DNA from: Owenia fusiformis
Taxonomy: Eukaryota; Annelida; Polychaeta; Sabellida; Oweniidae
Length of the DNA stretch: 64,000 bases
Direction: 5' to 3'
Assembly: GCA_903813345.2 (NCBI GenBank)
Contig: CAIIXF020000002.1
Location: forward strand, 9,918,650 to 9,982,649
Both the position numbers and the translations under genes were made by a program. Below are positions 54,716 through 64,000 of the stretch, in pieces. The notes under the pieces were generated by a model, which worked only from the letters and a program-made list of their open reading frames with translations, did no database searches and was not told the DNA's origin. Within the stretch, counting starts at the first letter, position 1; each line of letters opens with the position of its first letter.

Positions 54716-55576
54716 ATATCCAGAAGAATATCAAGCTGATTAGATATATGGTATTAAATATATGTAATGTTACTGCTGAATAAAAACAATTATTGACTAC
54801 TAATTTTCTTTGGCTTTGTTAGAAACACATGAGATTAAAATAATTTTAGATCCCAACCATTGTCAATTAAATTATCTCAACGATATCAATCTATCTATCA
54901 ATCTATCTAGATCTATCAATCTAAATTATCTCAGTTTGTCCGTCAGTCCGTCCAATAAAATCAAATTACAATCTACCTACATGTTGTAGATATCCAAAAA
55001 AGTGTAAAATCTATGTTCTAATTATTAAAGATTGTAGACGTCTCTGACGCTCTTATTCAAAACATGTGACCAGTGTACTTATATATTACAAAACGTCCGT
55101 CTGGAAGATAACTCAAATGCTTGTGGACAGATTTTCTTTTAGAGATAACCACATATAGTTTTAATTGATGGAAATTGTGTTAAGACCATTTGAAGAGTAC
55201 ATATTGTATGGTGTGAAAGCCAAAATTAATCATACATACATACTTAAATCTTTAACATTTTCACAAATAAGGAATGTTAATGGCTCTGAAACTTGATCTG
55301 TGGGTATTCGATCCAAACAATGGGTACAAAGAAAATCTGGCCGGTTGTCCGTCTGTAAATAAATCATCATGATAAAAGTATGATTTATTATAGCATCCAT
55401 TTGTTACCATTCTGAATCCAAATGATACATAGTGGCATCCATTATATACACGTACATATATGTTGACGTTTACGAAGTGTTGTTCAAATATCTTCCCTAT
55501 ACCAGGAAAATGGTAGCTGAAACTTTCACACATACTATGTATATTGAATGTGTATGAAAGATTCCAAGTCACTATG
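54716..55576. other. Intergenic with an (ATCT)n-type microsatellite
   Basis: An imperfect 'atcaatctatctatcaatct' tract at 54885-54930 followed by 'gtccgtcagtccgtcc'. Otherwise AT-rich. A 103-codon minus frame at 55261-55572 has no recognisable domain. Confidence 0.5.
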
Positions 55577-56396
55577 TTAAAGTCCCCATGTAAAGTTTAG
55601 ACCACTTTGGCTTATATAGTCTTACCCAATGTTATCAAAGTGTGATATGTGAAACTTTTTTTTTAAATTTCAAAAAGTGTTTTTTGATAGACTTTTTGTT
55701 CCAAAATTTGTGAATTTATTTAAAACTAACTTTTAGAGGTCACACATATATATTTCAATTAGCCACAATTCATACTAATGCATAGCACTCATTCTCGCGT
55801 TTTTTGCCGAAAAAATTGAGAAAATTGGTTCATAAATAAGCGAGAAATGAACTCATCGGTGCATGAAATTGGTTCTGAGAAAAGCGCATTTCAAAATTTT
55901 AGTTCTCATAGAAACCAAAGGTACAATGATATCTAAAACATAATATATTCTTCCTTTTAACTTGGTTAGACAATTAACACTGGTTTATTATTGAAGTCTA
56001 GCATATTTAGAAAAGATTGACATTGAAAAAAAAATTTCAATTTTTTCAAAAGGTTTTTGCTACCTTAGTGACATCACTAATGTTGCAATTTTTAATATGC
56101 GAAAACATTGAAGTGGCCCAATAAATATGGCATTTTATTATTGAAATAGAGTGTCCTTTGTTCAATCTTTACATTGGTGTTAAAGAGATAATCTTTTTTG
56201 AAATGCATTAAGAAATATTTGATGATTAAAAAATTTCAACTTTTTTTGAAATGTTTTTTTGAATATTTGAGAACTGAAATGCTCATAACCTTTTTTCAAT
56301 TTTCTTTTCAAAAATCTCTAGAATAACTTTTTAAGTCATGACAAATAGTAAATGAATGATAGAAAAATATTTTCAAACTTTAGACGGGGACTTTAA
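55577..56396. mobile_element. TTAA-flanked MITE, second family
   Basis: Inverted tips 'agtccccatgtaaagttt' and 'aaactttagacggggact', with TTAA at both borders. The interior is shared with the intron-12 element at 40549-41808 (e.g. 'cttacccaatgttatcaaag', 'aaataagcgagaaatgaac'). No transposase. A TTAA border suggests piggyBac mobilisation. Confidence 0.7.
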
Positions 56397-56524
56397 GTAG
56401 AAACTCTGAGATCACTTACCTCAATTTGCTGTCATATTTTTGCAATGATCCCATTCCCTATAATGTACGCGAGCACCCACGATACATTGCATATACATGA
56501 CTGCATCCACATAGATCGACTAGC

Positions 56525-59500
56525 CACAGTGTACCAAGGACTTGTTGTTTAGTCATTCTATTTGAGAGATGTGGAATATCTACAGTAATTTGTCGTAAAG
56601 CTCTGATTTAAATTGCGCTCTAGACGAAATGTCAATTTTCGGACCAGTCTTACGTCACGCTGGTAGCAGCATGTGGGTTGATAGTTTAAGAGACGTTAAA
56701 GTATACATTTTTGCATTTGCTCCACCAAGGACTTCTTGAGTGGTCATTCTATTTGTGAGATAATGAGTATCTTATTTGTCATAAAGCTTTGATATACATT
56801 GCGCTCTAGACGAAATGTCAGTTATTGGACCGACCTTACTTTGCTGGTAGCAGCATATAGCGTCAGAAGTGGTTCAAAATTCAATATTAATATTTTATTT
56901 GATATATTGTAAATGTTCGAAATAATCTTCAAAAACATCGAACGATAAAAAAGGTATTGATTCAAATGTTAGAAGCATCGAATATGAAAAATAAAAACAT
57001 CAAAGCAAAGTTTCAAAATATCAAACATAAAAAAAAGTATGAACGATTATTTTAAAAACTTTGAATAAGAAAAGAAAATATATAAAATAAGAAAATCCCA
57101 TGTCAAACCTAATGTTCCATAGTTCAAACTAATAATTACACCACAAACTAACTTAATGTTTTGAACTTCTGTACATTTCGTGAATGAAGTTTTCATTTTT
57201 ATGTTCGAACTTCAAAGGTATTTTGCATTTGCTCTTCCAAGGACTTGTTGTATGATCATTCTATTCGTGAGATTATGAGTATCTAATTTGTCATAAAGCT
57301 CTGATTTACATTTCGCTCTAGACAAAATGTCATTTTTCTGTCCAGTCGTACGTCACACTGGTACCAGACAGTCCTTTGTTGATTTGTGAGACGTTTCAGT
57401 ACATGTTTCTACGTTTTCTCTACATAGGATTTAATGACTGGTGTTTCTGGTCATGAAATATGTTATATCTAATTTGTCTTAAATCGCTGATACAGTTTGC
57501 GATCTAGACGAAATGTCAATTTTCGGACCAGCCGTACGTAACGTTGGTGGCAGCATGCAATTTGCTAATTAATGAGATTTTGGAGGACACATTTTTACAT
57601 TTTCCCTACCAAGGACTTGTTGATTAGTCATTCTGCTTGAAAGATATGGAATATCCAATTAGTCGTAAAGCGCTGATTTACATTGCGCTCTAGACGAAAT
57701 GTCAATTTTCGGACCAGTCTTACGTCACGCTGGTAGCAGCTTGTATGTTGAAAGAGGTTAAGTTGATATTTTTTATTTGCTCTACAAAGGACTTGTTGAG
57801 TTGTCATTCTATTCTTCTATTCGTGAGATATTGAGTATCTCATTTGTCATAACGCTTTGATTTACATTGCTCTCTAGACAAAATGTCAATTTTTAGACCG
57901 GCCTTACGTCACGCTGGTAACAGCATGTGGGTTGTTAGTTTGAGAGACGTTAAAGTATATATTCTTGCATTTGCTCTACCAAGGACTTGTTGATTAGTCA
58001 TTCTATTTGAGAGATGTGGAATATCTAATTTGTCGTAAAGCTCTGATTTACATTGCGCTCTAGACGAAATGTCAATTTTCGGACCAGTCTTACGTCACGC
58101 TGGTAGCAGCATATGGGTTGTTAGTTTGAAAGACGTTAAAGTATATATTTTTGTATTTGCTCTACCACGGACTCTTTGAGTGGTCATTCTTTTCGTGAGA
58201 TATTGAGTATCTTATTTGTCATAAAGCTTTGATTTACATTGCGCTCTAGACGAAATGTCAATTTTCTGACCAGTCGTAGTTTTCACTGGTACTAGTTCGT
58301 CCTGTGGTGATTTGAGAGACATTTCAGAATATATTTCTACGTTTGATCTACGAAAGATTTAATGAATTATGTTTCCGTACGTCAAATATTTTATATCTAA
58401 TTTGTCTTAAATCGCTGATGCAGTTTGCGCTCTAAAAGAAATGCCAATTTTCGGAACAGTCGTACGTTACACTGCCAGTAGCTAGTCCTTTGCTATTTTG
58501 TGAGACGTTTAAGTATTTATTTTTAAGTATGCTCATCAACGGAATAAATGACTGATGTTCCCCTTCGTGATATATTTTATATCTAATTTGTCTTCAATCC
58601 CTGATGCAGTTTGCGCTCTAGAAGAAATGTCAATTTTCGGACATGTCGTACTTAACGCTGGTGGAAGCAGGATATTCGCTAATTAGTGAGATGTTTGAGG
58701 ATACATTTTTACATTTGCCCTACGAAGGACTTGTTGATTGGTCATTCTATTCATGAGATATAGAGTAACTACTTTGTATGATTTGTCGCAAAGCTCCTAC
58801 TTACATTGCGCTCTAGATGAAATGTCAATTTTCGAACCGGTCTTACGTCACTCTAGTAGGAGCATGGTGTCTGTTATTTGAGCAACATGTAAGGATATAA
58901 TCTTTGAATTTGCTCTTCAAAGGACTTGTTGTATGGTCATTCTATTCGTGAGATTATGAGTATCTTATTTGTCATAAAGCTCTGATTTACATTTTGCTCT
59001 AGACGAAATGTCAATTTTCTGACCAGTCGTACGTCACGCTGATACTAGCTAGTCCCCAGCGGATTTGTGACACGTTTCAGTATATTTTTCTACGTTATTT
59101 GTACGAAGGATTTAATGACTGGTGTTTCTGATCGTGAAATATTTTATATCTAATTTGTCTCCAATCGCTGATACAGTTTACGATCTTGACGAAATGTCAA
59201 TTTTCGGACCAGTCGTACGCTACACTGGTACTAGCTAGTCCTCAGCTGATTTGTGACACGTTTCAGTATATTTTTATACGTTATTTCTACGAAGGATTTA
59301 AAGACTGGTGTTCTTGTCATGAAATATTTTATATCTAATTTGTCTTAAATCGCTGATACAGTTTGCGATCCAGACGAAATGTCAATTTTCGGACCAGTCG
59401 TACGTAACGTTGGTGGCAGCATGCTATTTGCTAATTAATGAGATTTTGGAGGACACATTTTTACATTTTCCCTTCCAAGAACTTGTTGATTAGTCATTCT

Positions 59501-61275
59501 GTTTGAGATATATGGAATATCAAATTTGTCGTAAAGCTCTGATTTATATTGCACTCTAGACAAAATGTCAATTTTCAGACAAGCCTTATGTCACGCTGGT
59601 AGCAGCATGTTGGTTGTTAGTTTGAGAGACGTTAAAGTACATATTTTTGCATTTGCTCTACCAAGAACTTGTTAAGTAGTCATTTTTTTCGTGAGATATT
59701 GAGTATCTAATTTGACATAAAGCTCTGATTTTCATTGCGCTCTAGACGAAATGTCAATTTTCTGACCAGTTGTACTTTAGGCTGGTAATAGCTCGTCCTT
59801 TGCTGATTTGAGAGACGTTTCAGAATATGTTTCTACGTTTGCTCTACGAAAGATAGAATGACTTATGTTTCCGTTCGTGAGATATTTTATAACTAATTTG
59901 TCTTAAATCGCTGATGCAGTTTGCGCTCCAAAACAAATGTCAATTCTCGGACCAGTCGTACGTCGCTGCTACGAGCTAGTCCTTTGCTATTTTGTGAGAA
60001 GTTAAGGTATTTATTCTGAAGTATCCTCATTAATGGATTTAATGACTGGTGTTCCCTTTCGTGATATATTTTATATCTAATTTGTCTTCAATCTCTGATG
60101 CAGTTTGCGCTCTAGAAGAAATGTCAATTTTCGGGCCAGTCGTGTACGAAACACTGGTGGAAGCAGGATATTTGGTGATTAATGAGGTGTTTAATGATAC
60201 AGTTTTACATTTGCCCTACAAAGGACTTGTTGATTGATCATTCTATTCATAAGATATAGAGTATCTAATTTGTAGGATTTGTCGCAAAGCTCTGATTCAC
60301 ATTGCGCTCTAAAAGAAATGTCAATTTTCCGACCGGTCTTACGTCACGCTTGTTTTAGTAGGATATTTGCTAATTAGGGATATATTTAAGGATAGATTGT
60401 TACATTTGCCCAGCCAAGGACTTATTGATTGCTCATTCTTTTCGTGAGAAATAGAGAATCTAGTTTGTAGGATTTGTCGCAAAGCTATGATTTATACATG
60501 GTGCTCTAGACAAAATGGCAATTTTCGGACCGGTCTTACGTCACGCTAGTACCAGACAGACCTTTGCTGATTTGAAAAACGTTTCAGTAAAATATTTATA
60601 CGTTTTCTCTACAAAGGATTTAATGACTGGTGTTTCTGGTCATGAAATATGTTATATCTAATTTTTCTTAAATCGCTTATACAGTTTGCTATCTAGACGA
60701 AATGTCAATTTTCGGACCAGCCGTACGTAACGTTGGTGGCAGCATGCAATTTGCTAATTAATTAGAATTTAAAGGATACATTTTTACATTTGCTGTACTA
60801 AGGACTTGTTGATTAGTCATTCTATTCAAGAGATATGTAATATTTAATTTGTCGTAAAGCTCTGGTTTACATTGCACTCTGGACCAAATGTCAATTTTCG
60901 GACCAGTATTACGTCACGCTGGTAGCAGTATGTGGGTTGAAACACGTTAAAGTATATATTTGTTTTCTTTGCTCTACCAAGGACTTGAGTATCTTATTTG
61001 TCATAAACCTTTGATTTACATTGCGCTTGAGACGAAATGTCAATTTTCTGACCAGTCGTACTTTACGCTGGTACTAGCTCGTCCTTTGCTAATTTGAGAG
61101 ACGTTTCAGAATATGTTTCTACGTTTGCTCTACGAAAGATTGAATGACTTGTATTTCTGTTCATGAAATATTCTATATCTAATTTGTCTTAAATCGCTGA
61201 TGCAGTTTGCGTTCTAAAAGAAGTGTCAATTTTCGGACCAGTCGGACGTCACACTGCTACTAGGTAGTCCTTACA
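56525..61275 (-). repeat. Satellite array in reverse orientation, right block
   Basis: Same ~186-bp family as 15593-18964 and in the same (minus) orientation, with divergent monomers. Boxes 'taccaaggacttgttg', 'gacgaaatgtcaattttcgg' and 'tacgtcacgctggta' recur throughout. Interrupted by an AT-rich insert at 56868-57218. Open frames are chance. Ends after 'actgctactaggtagtcctt'. Confidence 0.88.
56868..57218. other. AT-rich insert in the right satellite block
   Basis: About 350 bp without satellite similarity, rich in A runs, with repeated 'aacatc(g/a)aa' and 'aaaagtat' words. No inverted ends or coding frame recognised. Confidence 0.45.
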
Positions 61276-61554
61276 CAACGGGAAACACTATTTTGTAAGC
61301 ACTACTAAGAAAGAATACTTTATGTGTTATGCATAAGTAATAACCACGACTAACTACTAATTCTCAGGAATAAAAAGTTCACTCTATTGAGAGATAGATA
61401 GAGCTTATCCTCGGACCAGTTACGTCTTATCCGTGTGTCATATGACTAAGTAAAGTATTCCAATTAAAAAGTGTTGTATGTTTGCATGCAGCAAGCGTTT
61501 AATAATTCTTCGCATATATAATATTGTCCATAAAAGAGTTTGATATATAATATT
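61276..61554. other. Spacer, nothing recognised
   Basis: Non-satellite DNA. A 17-bp word 'atattgtccataaaaga' occurs at 61521 and again directly after the next element (61855). Confidence 0.4.
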
Positions 61555-61854
61555 CAGTGGCGTAGCGTGGGTATTTTTGAGTATACGCCACGAGGGAGCG
61601 AAGCGAACGATCTTTGAGGGGGGGTTCGGGAGTGAGGAATTTTCCCACAAGAAAATTAGAAAATGAGATTGCAGTTGAAGCGTTCTGGGGCGTTTTTAAA
61701 TACGAAATTCCGACGAAATGGACTAATGACATTTAAATTATTGGTCATTTTATCCATTTTTAAAGTGTGAGGCAATTCAATCTAAAAATCAACCTTTCTC
61801 TAAATTTTGAGAGTACGCCATTGCGTTTTATGCGTATATGACGCTACGCCATTG
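61555..61854. mobile_element. 300-bp MITE with CAGTGGCGTAGCG ends
   Basis: Tips 'cagtggcgtagcgt' and its near-complement 'acgctacgccattg', flanked by the 5-bp direct repeat 'atatt' (61550-61554, 61855-61859). The type is common in invertebrate genomes. Contains a G-rich stretch near 61617. No coding function. Confidence 0.75.
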
Positions 61855-61859
61855 ATATT

Positions 61860-63029
61860 GTCCATAAAAGATCGGTCTGATAATTAAAAGTAACTCATGT
61901 TTATTTTAAAACTATTCTTTACGAATTTATGATAAGTGTATAATGTTCAATCATACAAATGCGCAGTCAGTGATTGTTCTCCACACTCACCCCTCCCCCT
62001 TCCTGACATGAACTATTTTGTAAAACCATTGACAGTGTGGAAAGGATTCTTACACTCGATTGTCAAGGAAGGGGGGCAGTTATAAAAATATACAAGGCGA
62101 TGGTTCAAATTGGACAATTTTCAAAACTGCTCAACATGGTGAAAACTTCACGTTTTTAAAGAATGCTTGCCCGGCGAGTGGTTTGCTCTGGATTGCGAGA
62201 GAACAAAGACTTTGAATTAGGATTTTCCCTAATACTATCATTAATCTAAACAACTTTTTAAACCGTCTCTGATTACATATCATGCCAATAAATACCATGA
62301 TTGTGTTGACAGGATTAAATATGATATCTATGGAATTATAATTTTATGAACTCAATAGTCTAAATGATAATAAGTTCATAATTTAGTCTTGGCTGAATAG
62401 TCTTGCATCATCAGAGTTGGATTGCAAATACCTCCCTAACAAATTTACTAGTGTACGCTGAGACCAAGTCTCCGTCCAACCACTTAAGTTTAAAAGGAAG
62501 ACTATAGTGTCCCGTGAATTCATTATAATTATCGTAGACAATAGTGAAGCGGTACAATCATGGGAGTGTTAATTAATTGGAATGCAAGTTTGATTTAAAA
62601 TAACTCCTTTGGATCAAATATTAAAATTCTACTAGAAATCAGGGAGTGGAAACAAGTCTCCATTCAAGCACTAAATATCAAAAGAAAGATTTAAGTACCC
62701 CTTAACTTCACTCCCGGACTTCACTATCCACCCCCCCCTTCCCCAATTACCCCTTATGACCCCAGAATGTTCGTGTCTGTGCCTTCCCTGTCCATGACCA
62801 GTAAGTAATCTATGTGTATATTGGCTCCCTCCCAAAGGTGGGAAAAACCAGATGCAGGCATAGACATTGACAAGGTGAGGGGATTTAAATATAAAAATAA
62901 TCTTATTTTTGGCTCTGACTTAAATATTTTGGCACTGTTTACAGTAAAGACAGGCCATCTAGGAATTATTTCTGCCTCTCATTCCTTAAACCGGCTTCTC
63001 TTCGTATAAGTATTTAAATGAAAAACATT
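61860..63029. other. Intergenic with a small palindrome and a loose direct repeat
   Basis: 'cccccttcctgaca' (~61990) and 'tgtcaaggaaggggg' (~62061) form an inverted pair. Two loosely similar blocks around 'aagtctcc(g/a)t(c/t)caa' occur near 62470 and 62660. A 65-codon frame at 62812-63009 shows no domain. Confidence 0.4.
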
Positions 63030-63099
63030 GCACTGACCGGGAATCGAACCATGGGCAGGTGGATGACAGGCGAGCATTCTACCACTGAACCATCAGTGA
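63030..63099 (-). pseudogene. tRNA-Gly-like module 1 (intact box A and box B)
   Basis: The only copy with the full Gly-type end 'ggttcgattcccgg', an exact match to the Pol III B box (GGTTCGANTCC). Loop position of the anticodon reads GTC (Gly isoacceptor would be GCC). Its first acceptor base is T rather than G, so that end is one pair short. The T stem pairs at only three of five positions, so I call it a tRNA-derived relic, not a functional tRNA gene. Confidence 0.6.
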
Positions 63100-63606
63100 T
63101 TTCATGTTGTATGTAAAATATAATTCATATAAATAGTAATTTCTCTTCATATAAGTATTTAAATGAAAAACATTGCACTGACCAGGAATCGATCCCTAGC
63201 CAGCTGGATGACAGGCGAGCATTCTACCACTGAACCATCAGTGCTTACATGTTGTAAGTAAAGTATAATTCATAAAAGATGTAGTTTCTCGTCATATCAG
63301 AATTCAAATGAAAAACATTGCACTGACCAGCAATCGACCCATGGCAAGCTGGATGACAGGCGAGCATTCTACCACTGAACCATCAGTGCTTTCATGTCAT
63401 CCCTAAAATATTATTCATAAAAATTGTAATTTCTCTTCATATCAGTATTTAAATGAAAAACATTGCACTGACCAGCAGGAATCGACCCATGGCCAGCTGG
63501 ATGACAGGCGAGCATTCTACCACTGAACCATCAGTGCTTTCATTTTGTAAGTGAAGTATAATTCATAAATGATGTAGTTTCTCTTCATATAAGTATGAAA
63601 AACATT

Positions 63607-63676
63607 GCACTAACCAGGAATCGAACCACTGTCAGCTGGATGACAGGTTAGCATTCTACCACTGAACCATCAGTGA
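63607..63676 (-). pseudogene. tRNA-Gly-like module 5 (intact box B)
   Basis: Keeps 'ggttcgattcc' exactly, like module 1, while modules 6 and 7 have 'ggttccattcc' and modules 2 to 4 other changes. The upstream spacer is three bases shorter in this unit. It could still be transcribed by Pol III if box A ('tggttcagtgg') works. Confidence 0.5.
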
Positions 63677-64000
63677 TTTCATGTAGTAAGTAAAATACAA
63701 TTCATATATATATAGTAATTTCTCTTCATATAAGTATTTAAATGAAAAACATTGCACTGACCAGGAATGGAACCATGGCCAGCTGGATGACAGGCGAGCA
63801 TTTTACCACTGAACCATCAGTGCTTTCATGTTGTAAGTAAAATATAATTCATAAAAAAAGTAATTTCTCTTCATATAAGTATTTAAATGAAAAACATTGC
63901 ACTGACCAGGAATGGAACCATGGCCAGCTGGATGACAGGCGAGCATTTTACCACTGAACCATCAGTGATTTCATGTTGTAAGTAAAGTATAATTCATAGA

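Larger units (their letters stand above)
63030..64000 (-). repeat. Tandem array of 145-bp units each with a tRNA-Gly-like module
   Basis: Seven 70-bp tRNA-like modules at 63030-63099, 63175-63244, 63320-63389, 63465-63537, 63607-63676, 63754-63823 and 63899-63968; starts are 142-147 bp apart and the array runs off the window. On the minus strand each reads GCACTGA or TCACTGA, 'tggttcagtggtagaa' (Pol III box A and D arm), 'tgctcgcctgtcatcc', a B-box-like segment, then TCAGTGC. The acceptor stem is fully paired in the copies with GCACTGA. D arm fits; the anticodon and T stems are mismatched. Spacers are AT-rich with 'catataagtatttaaatg'. Confidence 0.85.

Noticed and set aside
63030-63968. Functional tRNA-Asp genes (anticodon position GTC)
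   Set aside because: The body is Gly-type, and anticodon and T stems are mismatched in every copy; I call them tRNA-derived repeats.

Overview
The window looks like intron-rich nuclear DNA from an invertebrate animal. GT-AG introns, an AATAAA polyadenylation signal, Tc1/mariner and non-LTR retroelements, long satellite arrays and AT-rich spacers all point to a metazoan. A bivalve mollusc or a relative is my best guess, from the mix of MITEs, the (TTCAG)n-tailed LINE and the Mind-bomb-type domains. That is an impression, not a test.

Layout. Positions 1-15592 are a tandem satellite. Much of it is organised as a 558-bp higher-order repeat made of three ~186-bp monomers. At ~15593 the same satellite family flips to the opposite strand and runs to 18964. 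From 18965 to 27640 lies a transposon-rich block whose core is a D-L-D-L-D array: three copies of a 1283-bp direct repeat (D) separated by two copies of a ~2-kb minus-strand LINE fragment (L). One LINE copy keeps a 650-codon reverse-transcriptase frame. From 27885 to 52414 (plus strand) there is one large gene whose exons I could chain through 17 introns with every reading phase consistent. From ~53.5 kb there is a decayed second LINE and a MITE, then minus-orientation satellite again (56525-61275), a 300-bp MITE, and an array of tRNA-Gly-like 145-bp repeats that runs off the right edge.

The gene. Without an optional exon it encodes ~706 residues: an RIPK/TKL-like protein kinase domain, three ZZ-type zinc fingers, and two Mind-bomb-type SH3_15 (REP) repeats. 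An extra 282-bp exon with phase 1-1 ends encodes a complete Death domain. It sits inside the kinase C-lobe, between two exons that also join in frame without it. The gene could therefore make a ~706-residue kinase form or a ~800-residue form whose kinase fold is split by a Death domain. This is the most unusual thing in the window. The combination suggests innate-immune or cell-death signalling linked to ubiquitin or Notch-type substrate recognition, but that role is inference.

Mobile DNA has shaped the gene. A ~4.6-kb, 102-bp-unit minisatellite fills one intron right up to the next exon, with a mariner element nested in it. Other introns hold mariner relics, TTAA-flanked MITEs, palindromic elements and an inverted pair of coding-like fragments. 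Most long open frames in the satellite and minisatellite are by-products of repeat lengths divisible by three and are not genes.
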